NCBI RefSeq assembly: GCF_001742285.1
Contig: NZ_MIEK01000004.1
Span: 28,607-92,606, forward strand
DNA length: 64,000 nucleotides
Origin: Enterococcus rivorum
GTDB taxonomy: Bacteria > Bacillota > Bacilli > Lactobacillales > Enterococcaceae
Direction: 5' to 3'
The position numbers were made by a program, and so were the translations under genes. Each line of letters starts with the position of its first letter. Positions within the stretch are counted from its first letter, which is position 1. Shown piece by piece: positions 17,251-26,477 of this stretch. The notes under the pieces were generated by a model, which saw only the letters and a list, made by a program, of their open reading frames with translations, was not told where the DNA came from and did no database searches.

Positions 17251-19474
17251 AAGAAAGAAATAGCTCCGCGTATTTTTCTATCAGCTGTGTATTTACTGGA
17301 TCGGGTAAAGATTGAATCGCCAGCAACAAGTTTTTCTTAACATTTGACTTCTGAATCGAGATGTCTTTTCTCCGCTCATTTTGAAGCAATTCGGTTCCCT
17401 CAGCCTCTATTTTTTTGATTAATTCTTGCTCTAAATTATTAGGAAGTGCTATGTTCTCAAGTCCTTTACTCGTCACTAGCCAAGTATTGGTTTTTTCCGT
17501 CTTATTAATAATTTCCTCTGTCGAAGTGAGTCTATTCCGGGTCTCCGCATGATAAATTTCAACTCGATCCCCTTCAACCAAAGAGATTGTCTCAGATTTC
17601 ACAGTAACTTCCGTACCTTCGATTACTTTACTATATTTTTCTACACCATTCTCATCGCTTACTTTAACCGTCATGTAAGTTTCTCCACTGTAATATTTAT
17701 GTGGCGTAGCAGAAGTAACAGAAACGGTGCCCGTTCCTTCATTAAGATTTGTTTTAAATTCTCCAAATTTTCTATCACTAAGCCCTAAAAAGTTGATACT
17801 TTGATTCATGAAGCTACTTACATTAAGTTTCGATAACTTTATTTCGATATTATTTTCAGATTCTTTCACATACAAGTATTGTTGACTTGCTATATATTTA
17901 GTCATCACTTCACCAACAAACTCTATTGTATAAACGCCATTTGGCAACTGATTAAATAGCACACTCTCACTAGTGATTTCTTTTTCTTGGACTACTTTAT
18001 TGCCCTCTTTAAGACGAATTTTTGTTCCTTTCACTTCGTCAAGATCGTTTACCTTTAATTGAATCGTAGCTGTTCCCTGTAGACCTAGCGCTGCTATTTC
18101 TTCATTTTTTACTATTTCGAAGTTAGAAGTAATCAGCAAGTTAGGATCAATTAATGCACGAGCAGCAACCAATTTCCCCTCAGGAACCACATCTGCCAAG
18201 GAAGCGACGGCTGGATAATTTTGGTGTCGATTAATATCAGCTTGACCTTCTTGTAGCGACAACCCCCATCTCTCTAAAACTGGGGTAAAATCCAACTGAC
18301 TAACGTCACTATAATTACGATTTAATAAATCTGGCAAAGGATAATCCGCTCTTTTAAAGTCTGGCTGATTGGCAATCACACGATAATCTTGGTACATCTT
18401 TGTGAAAGCAACATTTCCAGCTTTTTGTTTTAACATCGTTAACAAAATTAGTTTTTCTCGATTATTTACAGAAGCATAGGTGCCATCATTTTTGACTATT
18501 TTTGTATACAAATTTTTTTCAACCGCATCCTTTTTCCCGTAATTAAACAGCCAACCAATTTTATCTGCATGTTTCCCATATTTCTCATATTGATATTGCA
18601 CACCAAATAAATTATTAGACACTTCTCCTGTATACATTCCTTGCCCATCGAAGCCTGTTTGATAACCATGAGCAATTTCATGAAGTGTGCCCCAGCTAAC
18701 TTTTTTCAGCCACATATCAGTCGTACTTTCAGTGCTAGCCGTCCAATAGCTACCATAATAAGCACCACCTGCGCCATTAATATCTGCCTTAAGGAAATAA
18801 CGATTGGTCCCATTCTTATTGGTTGGAGCGGAATCATCAAAACCTGCCATTTGATTGTAAAAACGGAATAGATCATTATAATGTTCTATTAATGTATTCA
18901 GCGAATCAAAATCTTTTAAATTTTGGACCTTTTTCTCATCTAACTTTGGCAGTAATAATTGAAAATCATTCCCTTTAATTAACGCATACTCTGCATCAGA
19001 AGAATCCCAAAGTTTAAAAAAATGATCCTCATTATCATTAAGCTCATAGATTGGTAAGGGTTTTGAAGCTTGATCGCTTTCAATCTCATACATAAGCATT
19101 GCTCCCTCTGCGTTATAAGGCGTATCGACAAAAGGCACCAGCGACTCTTCTTTACTACTAATCGTTATCCAGTCAGACCCCACTTTCACTGATTGTTCTT
19201 TCTTAGAGTCATTCCCTAACAATCGCACAGTCAGCTTATCCTTGAATTGCGGATTGGTTTGTCGAATTTTTAAAACAGTATTCTTTTGTAAAACAAAACC
19301 CAAGTCTTGACGATCGTGGTATCTCCCTTTACTGGTCCCTGCATTAAAAATCCACTTAGGCTCTTCGATACTCACAATCTCCTGCGTCTTTATCTCTTGC
19401 GCATTTCCTTGATATGCTCCTCCAAACAATAGAACTAGATAAATCACTATTAATACGAATCCTCTTTTTTTCAT
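16034..19474 (-). CDS. Secreted M60 (enhancin-type) mucin metallopeptidase
   Basis: 1146 residues. A signal peptide (1-25) is followed by an N-terminal beta domain and the M60 catalytic domain, with the gluzincin motif HEIAH (265-269) and third ligand Glu284 (fits HExxH-x(8-28)-E). A spacer follows, then a divergent and three closely similar C-terminal modules of ~136 residues (each with FxYTFKGxxDRVFATxxVxL...YHxEFKNxLLIQNQ), recalling the putative mucin/carbohydrate-binding module linked to M60 peptidases. The family cleaves mucin-type glycoproteins. There is no LPXTG or membrane anchor, so the protein is probably released or held by its modules. Its position beside the pilus island fits a role in host mucus colonisation. 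Confidence 0.88.
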   Translation of the reverse strand: MKKRGFVLIVIYLVLLFGGAYQGNAQEIKTQEIVSIEEPKWIFNAGTSKGRYHDRQDLGFVLQKNTVLKIRQTNPQFKDKLTVRLLGNDSKKEQSVKVGSDWITISSKEESLVPFVDTPYNAEGAMLMYEIESDQASKPLPIYELNDNEDHFFKLWDSSDAEYALIKGNDFQLLLPKLDEKKVQNLKDFDSLNTLIEHYNDLFRFYNQMAGFDDSAPTNKNGTNRYFLKADINGAGGAYYGSYWTASTESTTDMWLKKVSWGTLHEIAHGYQTGFDGQGMYTGEVSNNLFGVQYQYEKYGKHADKIGWLFNYGKKDAVEKNLYTKIVKNDGTYASVNNREKLILLTMLKQKAGNVAFTKMYQDYRVIANQPDFKRADYPLPDLLNRNYSDVSQLDFTPVLERWGLSLQEGQADINRHQNYPAVASLADVVPEGKLVAARALIDPNLLITSNFEIVKNEEIAALGLQGTATIQLKVNDLDEVKGTKIRLKEGNKVVQEKEITSESVLFNQLPNGVYTIEFVGEVMTKYIASQQYLYVKESENNIEIKLSKLNVSSFMNQSINFLGLSDRKFGEFKTNLNEGTGTVSVTSATPHKYYSGETYMTVKVSDENGVEKYSKVIEGTEVTVKSETISLVEGDRVEIYHAETRNRLTSTEEIINKTEKTNTWLVTSKGLENIALPNNLEQELIKKIEAEGTELLQNERRKDISIQKSNVKKNLLLAIQSLPDPVNTQLIEKYAELFLSSKPQQGQAFEYTFKGVYDRVFATLIVSLNEGKGVIKTQGIQPHSYFNEKYASIIIQDQNGLNKYSKEYIGKSNYRASQEEVSIKVGDYITVYHTEFKNRLLIQNQGTRENLETKETITYQVTADGLALVETSDIPKPKPEDGRAFAYTFKGLSDRVFATMDVALNEGKAVIETKGGQPHFNFVNEKYASIIIQNQKGSSKYVKEYIGSNAYEASREEVSIKVGDYITVYHAEFKNCLLIQNQATADELETKETITYQVTINGLVLVETNDIPKPKPEDGQAFEYTFKGLSDRVFATMSVSLNEGKAVIQTKATQPHWYFTETYASITIQDQNGSIKHTKEYIGRKNYPAEKDEVLLVEGDFITVYHAEFKNRLLIQNQVTTEKLTTATTVIYQVTEDGMELVEVE

Positions 19475-20250
19475 TTTTTCTCCTCCTTATTAATCTTTTT
19501 TGTTCTCTAACGGTTGAATAACTCTTAGCACAATAACTTCTTTTTTATAGGATTGATCAAGAAATCACTAAGAATCGCCTAAAAACAGCAAAAAACCTAT
19601 ATGTAACGACTAAAATAAGTCAGCAATTTTTCATTACGCCATTCAAGCAGTTCAACTCATTAAATAGAACTTCCATTTTTTTAGTACATCCATCTATCTA
19701 TCAATAAGCATCACTCCTTCGAAAGTATATTTTTTTTATTATATAATTAATCAGTTGAATAGTATAACAGAAAACAAGTCATAAAACCATATCCTTATTA
19801 TTTCTTATTAGAAAGAGAAAGATATATTTAAAAGAGCACAAAATAATAATCAGATAAAGTTTAAAATATTATTATAATAAAATAACCATTTCAAAAAGTG
19901 ATATTTTTTAATTAACAGTCTGCCACCACTTCTAACCAAACGAAGTCATCTAACTACCTTAAGCTTTATGGAATAGAAAAAATCCAAACTAACCAAAAAT
20001 CAATCATTTTTTAGAAACAGAATGAAAATGAGAAAAAACTAATTTTTTCTCATAAATAAAAATATACTAGCATTTTTTGGGCAACTTCTTGTCGTTACTT
20101 CTTTTTTTTAAAAAGCATGTGAATAAAGTTCAACGAAAAAAACTTCATTTTGTCCACTAATAGTGGAAAAAAAGAGCTAATTCAAGAATATTGTGATATA
20201 AATCTTTTCCACTTTTTTTATTTCATGAGCACAATGACTCTAATAATAAA
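19475..20250. other. Gene-free AT-rich region between M60 gene and inositol transporter
   Basis: No coding frame was seen. It should hold the promoter of the M60 gene on the minus strand. A perfect 15-nt palindrome, TCCACTAATAGTGGA, lies at 20153-20167 and could be a binding site. Confidence 0.45.
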
Positions 20251-20319
20251 TGTAAGCGCTTAAAAATAAGATTGACTTAATGTGAAAAAGAAATTAGGAT
20301 ATAACCAAAAGATAACCAA
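20251..20319 (+). promoter_or_regulatory. Inositol transporter promoter with cre-like site and IolR-type operator
   Basis: Three elements are seen. A cre-like site, TGTAAGCGCTTAAA (20251-20264), matches the CcpA consensus at 13 of 14 positions. A promoter follows: TTGACT (20272-20277), 17-bp spacer, TAGGAT (20295-20300). An operator-like sequence ATATAACCAAAA then GATAACCAA (20299-20319) overlaps the end of the -10; it contains two ATAACCAA units 11 bp apart. The same motif stands at the same place in the iolA promoter. Repression by the nearby DeoR protein and catabolite control are inferred. Confidence 0.7.
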
Positions 20320-20355
20320 GATATGTATGAAACTTTATACTAGGAGGAACGATTA

Positions 20356-21312
20356 ATGAAAAGAAAAGTTAAATTGGCTCTAAGTTGTTTTCTAATAGTG
20401 CTGGTATTGAGCACCTTATCCGCTTGTGGTCAAGTTTTGGAACCAGATACCAAAAAAATTGGTTACGCCATTAACAACTTGAATGATACTTTCCAAACCT
20501 ACATCTTAGATGCCGCCAAAAAAGAAGCCAAAGCACAAGGTTATGAATTCCGAGTAGAAAATGCAAAAGAAGATTTAATTGCGCAACAAGACCAAGTCAA
20601 CGCATTGATTCAAAACAGAGTCGGAGCCCTCGTTGTTGTTCCTGTTGATACTAGCGCGATGGGGCCCATTGTCCAAGCCGCCCAAGATGCAAAAATCCCG
20701 TTAATTTTTGTTAACAGGAATCCTTACGCTGGTAAAGAAGATGAAATGCCAAAAAATGTTTATTATGTCGGCTCAGAAGAAATCACTGCTGGCATTATGC
20801 AGATGGATTTCATTGGAGAAGAGATGGGTGGCGAAGGTGGCATCGCAATAGCTATGGGTATCCTCGGAAATGAAGGAGCTATGAAACGAACCGAAGGAGT
20901 CACCAAAACAGTCAGTGAAAAATACCCTGATATAAAAATCCTCGCAAAAGAAACTGCCGAATGGCAAAGAGATAAAGCTTTAGGTATTGCTGAAAACTGG
21001 ATCTCAACTTATGGGGATAAATTAAATGCGATTATTGCCAACAATGACGAGATGGCTTTAGGTGCTGTTCAAGCAGCGAAAAATACGAATAGAAAAGACT
21101 TGCTTATTGCCGGTGTAGACGCTATCCCAGATGCCATCGAAGCTGTAGAAAAAGGTGATTTAATCGCCACTGTTTTCCAAGACGGCGTCGGACAGGGTCA
21201 AAATGCCATTCAAATTATTGATGGTCTGAATAAAGGTCAATTACCTAAAGAAGCAGTAACCTACGTCCCTTTCCAATTAGTCACAAAAGAAAATGTGAAA
21301 GAATTTAAATAA
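20356..21312 (+). CDS. Inositol ABC transporter substrate-binding lipoprotein (RbsB/IbpA-like)
   Basis: 318 residues. A lipoprotein signal peptide with lipobox LSAC (Cys about 24) is followed by a type-1 periplasmic-binding fold of the ribose/inositol class. Typical segments include the NNLNDTFQTYILDAAKKEAK start, the hinge-near VVVPVDTSAM, and NDEMALGAVQAAKN near the ligand cleft. It would capture substrate outside the membrane for the ATPase and permease that follow at 15- and 14-bp spacing. Myo-inositol is inferred as substrate because the operator is shared with the iol operon. The GGAGG ribosome site is well placed. Confidence 0.88.
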   Translation: MKRKVKLALSCFLIVLVLSTLSACGQVLEPDTKKIGYAINNLNDTFQTYILDAAKKEAKAQGYEFRVENAKEDLIAQQDQVNALIQNRVGALVVVPVDTSAMGPIVQAAQDAKIPLIFVNRNPYAGKEDEMPKNVYYVGSEEITAGIMQMDFIGEEMGGEGGIAIAMGILGNEGAMKRTEGVTKTVSEKYPDIKILAKETAEWQRDKALGIAENWISTYGDKLNAIIANNDEMALGAVQAAKNTNRKDLLIAGVDAIPDAIEAVEKGDLIATVFQDGVGQGQNAIQIIDGLNKGQLPKEAVTYVPFQLVTKENVKEFK

Positions 21313-21327
21313 AAGGAGGTTTTTCTT

Positions 21328-22851
21328 TTGAGCAATGACGTTTTGTTAGAAATTAGGCACTTAACGAAAGAATTCCCCGGTGTAAAAGCGCTTGATGATA
21401 TTCACTTAACCGTAAAAAAAGGCGAAGTTCACTGTATTTTAGGGGAAAACGGTGCAGGAAAATCAACATTGATGAAATGTATTATCGGCATGTACAAGCC
21501 CACTACAGGAGAAATTTGGTTTGATGGACACTTGATTGAACATAACTCTGTAACCAAAGCTTTAGAATCCGGCATTTCTATGATTCACCAAGAGCTTAGT
21601 CCTGTCCGTGAAAAATCAGTCATGGAAAACATCTGGTTAGGACGAGAACCAAAAAACCGCTTTGGTTTGATCGATCATAAAAAAATGTACGACCTGACAA
21701 AATCTGTTTTAAACAGAATTGACACCGACATTGACCCGAAACTTTTAATTAAACATTTAACTGTCGCAAAAATGCAAATGATCGAACTGGCTAAGGCTAT
21801 CTCCTATAACGCTAAACTGATTATTATGGATGAACCAACCTCTTCACTTGCTGACAAAGAAGTAGAGCAATTATACAAAATTATTCGACAACTAAAAAGC
21901 GAAGGTGTTAGCGTCATTTTTATCTCTCATAAACTAGATGAAATTAAAGAAATTTGCGATCGAATCACTATTTTCCGTGATGGACAATACGTAACTGACC
22001 GAGAAGTCGCCGAAACCAGTACGAAAGAAATGATTCATTTAATGGTTGGTCGAGACATCACTCAGCTTTTTCCGAAACAAGAAGTAGAAATTGGGCCAAC
22101 AAGGCTAAGTGTACAAGGCTTATCGGATGGAAAGATGTTTAATAATGTCTCTTTTGATGTCCATGAAGGAGAAATTTTAGGCTTCGCTGGTCTCGTCGGT
22201 GCTGGTCGCTCGGAGGTAATGGAGACCTTGTTTGGCTACCGAAAACACACGGCTGGACAAGTTTTTATCCACGGGAAAGAAGTCAACATCTCATCTCCCT
22301 CTGATGCAATAGCTAACAAACTAGCCTTTTTAACAGAAGATCGCCGAAAAACTGGGATTTTCCCACTACTTTCTGTTAACTATAATATTTTATCTTCTAG
22401 CATGGATCAATATGAAAATAAATTTAAATTATTACGTCCACAAAGAATGAAGGAAGATGCCGAAGCTTATGTAGAAACATTAAAAATAAAAACAACCTCT
22501 GGCGAAACGGCCATTATGAACTTAAGCGGAGGCAATCAGCAAAAGGTTTTAATCGCAAAATGGCTTTTAACAAATCCTGATATTCTTATTCTAGACGAGC
22601 CAACCCGAGGAATTGACGTGGGTGCCAAAGCTGAAATCCATCGAAACATTTCCACAATGGCTTATACCGGAAAAAGTATCATTATGGTTTCTTCTGAGTT
22701 ACCAGAAGTTTTAGGGATGAGTGATCGAATTGTTGTGATGCACGAAGGAAAAATCACTGGCATTCTTGAAAACAAAGGATTAACTCAAGAAGAGATATTA
22801 ACCTACGCAAGTGGCGAAAAAGACGATTTTCCAATCGAAAAAGTAAATTAG
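21328..22851 (+). CDS. Sugar/inositol ABC transporter ATPase with two nucleotide-binding domains
   Basis: 507 residues, the usual length for RbsA/MglA/IatA-type ATPases made of two fused ABC domains. The N-terminal domain has Walker A GENGAGKST (about 40-48) and Walker B LIIMDEPTSSL. The C-terminal domain has a degenerate Walker A (GLVGAGRSE), the signature LSGGNQQKVLIAKW and Walker B ILILDEPTRGID. One imperfect site is normal in this family. It energises uptake with the binding protein and permease of the same operon. The TTG start at 21328 is supported by the AAGGAGG ribosome site just upstream. Confidence 0.92.
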   Translation: MSNDVLLEIRHLTKEFPGVKALDDIHLTVKKGEVHCILGENGAGKSTLMKCIIGMYKPTTGEIWFDGHLIEHNSVTKALESGISMIHQELSPVREKSVMENIWLGREPKNRFGLIDHKKMYDLTKSVLNRIDTDIDPKLLIKHLTVAKMQMIELAKAISYNAKLIIMDEPTSSLADKEVEQLYKIIRQLKSEGVSVIFISHKLDEIKEICDRITIFRDGQYVTDREVAETSTKEMIHLMVGRDITQLFPKQEVEIGPTRLSVQGLSDGKMFNNVSFDVHEGEILGFAGLVGAGRSEVMETLFGYRKHTAGQVFIHGKEVNISSPSDAIANKLAFLTEDRRKTGIFPLLSVNYNILSSSMDQYENKFKLLRPQRMKEDAEAYVETLKIKTTSGETAIMNLSGGNQQKVLIAKWLLTNPDILILDEPTRGIDVGAKAEIHRNISTMAYTGKSIIMVSSELPEVLGMSDRIVVMHEGKITGILENKGLTQEEILTYASGEKDDFPIEKVN

Positions 22852-22865
22852 GGAGAGAAAAGACT

Positions 22866-23885
22866 ATGGGATCATCAGAAAAAGAAACAATCGTTAGTAA
22901 AAATGCTAATAACTCATCACTTAAGCAATTCTTATCTGAATATTTAATTGTGTTCGTTTTAGCTGCAATGGTAGCCATTTTAACTGGCCTTAATCCAAAC
23001 TTTTTATCACTGAATAATATTTTGAATATGCTAACTCAAACAGCTATTTATGGCATCTTAGCATTAGGTATTTTTATTGTTTTGATTTCAAAAGGAATCG
23101 ATTTATCCGTTGGTTCAACACTAGCTTTTGCAGGGATTTTAGCTGGAACGATTAGCCAAACTCAAAACGCTATCGACAAAATATTCCCTGGACTTGGGAT
23201 GGCACCGCTTGCAGTTACCATTTTAATTACACTTGCCATTGGTGGGGTTGTCGGTATCATTAACGGTAGCCTAATTGCTTATACAGGAATTCCACCATTT
23301 ATCGCAACCTTAGGAACACAAATCGCCGTTCGGGGAGCCGCTTTAATGGTTTCAAAAGGAAAACCCGTCAGTAATATCAATCCTCAAATGAACTGGTTTG
23401 GCTCAAGAATTTTTGGAGTAATCCCTGTTCCTGTACTTATCTACGTACTAATTATCTTCATTATCTGGGTTATCATGAATTATACTAGTTTCGGTAAAAG
23501 CATCTACGCAATTGGTGGAAATGTTGAGGCTGCAGAAATTTCAGGAATAAAAGTGAAACGAAACTTAGTTTATGTCTATATGATTTCTGGCATATTAGCT
23601 AGTGTTGCCGCACTAATCTATATTGGTCGAACAGGTGGCTCAATCCAACCTGCAGCTGGAACCATGTTTGAAACAACAGCCATTGCCGCAGCAACAATTG
23701 GCGGGACCAGTCATAGTGGAGGAGTGGGTAAAGTTTGGGGTGCTGTAGTAGGTGCTTTAATTTTAGGCACTTTAACTAATGGCTTCACCTTGCTGGGTGT
23801 TGATGCTTACGTAAAACAAATTGTTCAAGGAGCAATTATTGTTGGAGCCGTAGTGATTGATATGAGAAAAAATAAACAAGCGTAA
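22866..23885 (+). CDS. Sugar/inositol ABC transporter permease (RbsC/IatP-like)
   Basis: 339 residues with about ten hydrophobic helices and the signatures of the ribose-type permease family: ISKGIDLSVGSTLAFAGI near residue 76 and TSHSGGVGKVWGAVVGALIL near 285. It forms the membrane channel of the transporter and is the last gene of the operon. A perfect 20-bp hairpin terminator follows. Inositol specificity rests on the neighbourhood, not on residues that can be read here. Confidence 0.92.
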   Translation: MGSSEKETIVSKNANNSSLKQFLSEYLIVFVLAAMVAILTGLNPNFLSLNNILNMLTQTAIYGILALGIFIVLISKGIDLSVGSTLAFAGILAGTISQTQNAIDKIFPGLGMAPLAVTILITLAIGGVVGIINGSLIAYTGIPPFIATLGTQIAVRGAALMVSKGKPVSNINPQMNWFGSRIFGVIPVPVLIYVLIIFIIWVIMNYTSFGKSIYAIGGNVEAAEISGIKVKRNLVYVYMISGILASVAALIYIGRTGGSIQPAAGTMFETTAIAAATIGGTSHSGGVGKVWGAVVGALILGTLTNGFTLLGVDAYVKQIVQGAIIVGAVVIDMRKNKQA

Positions 23886-23888
23886 ATA

Positions 23889-23930
23889 AACTTCCTGAAG
23901 GAATCATTGAAATGATTCCTTCAGGAAGTT
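23889..23930. terminator. Very strong intrinsic terminator
   Basis: A perfect 20-bp stem with a 2-nt loop (arms 23889-23908 and 23911-23930) followed by TTTT. It separates the transporter operon (+) from the convergent DeoR-type gene (-). Confidence 0.92.
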
Positions 23931-23981
23931 TTCCGCTTTTTCTCTTTATAACTAACGAACATCCTTTTAATATTTTCGTTT

Positions 23982-24734
23982 TTAAACTAGGTAAGTAATT
24001 ACACTATGATCCATGAAATACTGTTGATATTCTTCTGAAATAGGCTTATTAGTGACAATCCCTTTTAATTGATTCAGCGAGGCGTAAGAATACAACGCTG
24101 ATTTATCAAATTTACTATTATCAGCTAAAAGATAAATCGATTGCGCTCGTTTCACAATTTGTTTTTTAATCTCCCATTCTAACGGATCGGAATTAGAAAG
24201 CCCATCTCGAATAGAAAATCCGGTAGCAGCCATGAAGGCCTTATTGATATTAAACTTAGAAATCGTACTATCTTCTGCCATATTTATAAACGAACGTGTC
24301 GCTCGCTTGTAAGTATTCCCAATCAAAATAATTTGAACATTTGAAAACTCTGTCGCTAAATTAATCGCATCTAGGTTATTCGTCAATAGCGTAAATGGCA
24401 TCTCGCGATCAACATCTAATAGTAAATTATTGGTTGTTGTACCAGAATCGATATAAATAATATCATTCGCTTCTACAAATTGACCAGCAAATTTAGCAAT
24501 ATGTAATTTTATATCTTGGTTATCGACCGTTCTTGTTTCAAATGTTTTCAGCGTTGAACTTTTAGCCACAACTCCACCATAGACTTTTTCTAGCACACCT
24601 TTTTCAGCTAGAAAATTGATGTCTCTGCGAATGGTATTTTTAGAGACATTGAATTTCTCACACAATTCATCTAAAGAAACGGTCTCATGCTGATAAACAT
24701 ACTCTTCTATTTGATGCAATCTGCTAATTTTCAT
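23982..24734 (-). CDS. iolR: DeoR-family repressor, probable IolR
   Basis: About 250 residues. The N-terminal DeoR helix-turn-helix shows HQIEEYVYQHETVSLDELC, VSKNTIRRDINFL and GVLEKVYGG. The C-terminal DeoRC sensor domain has DSGTTTNNLLLDV and LLADNSKFDKSALY, which normally binds a phosphorylated intermediate (in B. subtilis IolR this is DKG-phosphate). It sits between, and is divergent from, the iol catabolic operon. I chose the ATG at 24734 because of AGGAGG upstream; in-frame starts at 24746 (GTG) and 24743 (ATG) remain possible. The symbol is given by position and family. Confidence 0.82.
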   Translation of the reverse strand: MKISRLHQIEEYVYQHETVSLDELCEKFNVSKNTIRRDINFLAEKGVLEKVYGGVVAKSSTLKTFETRTVDNQDIKLHIAKFAGQFVEANDIIYIDSGTTTNNLLLDVDREMPFTLLTNNLDAINLATEFSNVQIILIGNTYKRATRSFINMAEDSTISKFNINKAFMAATGFSIRDGLSNSDPLEWEIKKQIVKRAQSIYLLADNSKFDKSALYSYASLNQLKGIVTNKPISEEYQQYFMDHSVITYLV

Positions 24735-24906
24735 AGATTTCATCACCTCCTACATCTCAATTATAATTATTTTAACACTTAACTAAAAGTTAATCAATAA
24801 TCAACATATTTTATGTGATTTTTCACAAAAAGAACTGAATGCCATCTAAATAACCACAACATTTTTGAATTCCCTACAATTTAAAGGGCATATTTTGGAT
24901 AACACA

Positions 24907-24953
24907 TTGACATATTTATCAGATTAGCATAGAATATAACCAAAACATACCAA
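24907..24953 (+). promoter_or_regulatory. iol operon promoter and IolR-type operator
   Basis: Perfect -35 TTGACA (24907-24912), 17-bp spacer, -10 TAGAAT (24930-24935). ATATAACCAAAA then CATACCAA (24934-24953) begins inside the -10, at the same offset as in the transporter promoter at 20299. The match is 12 identical bases followed by a one-base indel. No cre-like site was seen in this 228-bp divergent region. Confidence 0.75.
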
Positions 24954-24974
24954 CAATTTGACGGAGGTAGAAAA

Positions 24975-26435
24975 ATGAGTACAATTAGAAAGCTAAAGAA
25001 TTATGTCAATGGTCAATGGATTGAAAGTAAAACAGATTTTTATGAAGACGTTTACAACCCAGCAACTAAAGAAGTCCTAGCACAAGTACCTCTATCCACT
25101 AAAGCCGAAGTAGCAGAAGCAGCGGAAATAGCTGAAAAAGCATTTGCTACATGGAGTCGCGTAGCAGTTCCTCGGCGAGCAAGAGTTTTATTTAAATTTC
25201 AACAACTAGTGATAGAAAATAAAGAAGAGTTAGCAAAACTAATCACCTTAGAAAACGGAAAAGCACTTTCTGAAGCAAGAGGAGAAGTACAAAGAGGAAT
25301 TGAAAATATTGAGTTTGCTGCTGGAGCGCCAACGTTAATGATGGGTGATTCACTAGCAACAATTGCTACGGATGTTGAAGCAGTCAATTATCGTTATCCT
25401 ATTGGTGTTGTTGGTGGCATTACTCCGTTTAATTTTCCGATGATGGTTCCTTGTTGGATGTTTCCTATGGCAATTGCAGTTGGTAATACGTTTATTTTGA
25501 AACCTAGTGAAAGAACACCTTTACTGACAGAAAGATTAGTAGAACTCTTTTCCGAAGCGGGTTTGCCTAAGGGCGTACTAAATATTGTCTATGGCGCCCA
25601 TGACGTAGTAAATGAAATTTTGGAAAACAAACAAATTAAAGCGATTTCATTTGTAGGATCTAAATCTGTCGGACAATATATTTATCGCAAAGGTAGTGAA
25701 CATCTGAAACGAGTTCAGTCCTTAACTGGAGCTAAAAATCATACCATCGTTCTAAAAGATGCCGCTTTAAACGATTCTGCAGAAGCAATCCTAGCAGCAG
25801 CCTTCGGTTCAGCTGGCGAACGGTGTATGGCAGCGGCTGTAGTCGCTGTAGAAGAAGAAATTTACGACTCATTCCTAAAATTACTAACAGAAAAGGCGCA
25901 AGCAATCCGCATCGGAAACGGTCTTGACGATGGTGTCTTTTTAGGTCCAGTCATTCGAGAAGAAAATCTTAAAAAAACGATTGGCTATATCGAAAAGGGT
26001 GTTGCTGAAGGTGCACAACTACTTCTAGATGGTCGAAAAAACGCTCCATCAGAAGGTTACTTTATCGGGCCAACCATTTTTGAAAACGTAACAACCGATA
26101 TGACCATTTGGCAAGAAGAAATTTTCGCTCCTGTTTTGTCTATCATGAAAATCAAGAATGTTCAAGAAGGTGTCGAAATTGCTAATCAGTCAGAATTTGC
26201 TAACGGTGCTTGTCTGTTTACAAATAACGCTTCCGCTATTCGCTACTTCCGCGAAAGCATCGATGCTGGTATGTTAGGAATCAATTTAGGCGTACCCGCT
26301 CCAATGGCCTTTTTCCCCTTCTCAGGATGGAAAGATTCTTTTTACGGTACATTACATGCAAATGGAAAAGACGGCGTCGACTTCTATACCCATAAAAAAG
26401 TAGTGACTGCCCGTTATCCGGAACAAGATATTTAA
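24975..26435 (+). CDS. iolA: Methylmalonate/malonate semialdehyde dehydrogenase (CoA-acylating)
   Basis: 486-residue aldehyde dehydrogenase that converts malonate semialdehyde, with NAD+ and CoA, to acetyl-CoA and CO2, the last step of inositol breakdown. Features include YVNGQWIES at the N-terminus, the PFNFPMMVP and [10 protein letters not shown] cofactor segments, [13 protein letters not shown], and catalytic Cys284 in [10 protein letters not shown], all typical of the MMSDH/IolA branch. It is the first gene of the iol operon, with a GGAGG ribosome site. Length is usual for the family. Confidence 0.95.
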   Translation: MSTIRKLKNYVNGQWIESKTDFYEDVYNPATKEVLAQVPLSTKAEVAEAAEIAEKAFATWSRVAVPRRARVLFKFQQLVIENKEELAKLITLENGKALSEARGEVQRGIENIEFAAGAPTLMMGDSLATIATDVEAVNYRYPIGVVGGITPFNFPMMVPCWMFPMAIAVGNTFILKPSERTPLLTERLVELFSEAGLPKGVLNIVYGAHDVVNEILENKQIKAISFVGSKSVGQYIYRKGSEHLKRVQSLTGAKNHTIVLKDAALNDSAEAILAAAFGSAGERCMAAAVVAVEEEIYDSFLKLLTEKAQAIRIGNGLDDGVFLGPVIREENLKKTIGYIEKGVAEGAQLLLDGRKNAPSEGYFIGPTIFENVTTDMTIWQEEIFAPVLSIMKIKNVQEGVEIANQSEFANGACLFTNNASAIRYFRESIDAGMLGINLGVPAPMAFFPFSGWKDSFYGTLHANGKDGVDFYTHKKVVTARYPEQDI

Positions 26436-26477
26436 AACGACTGCCTTTTTAAAACGAACTTCTAGAAGGAGAAAAAA

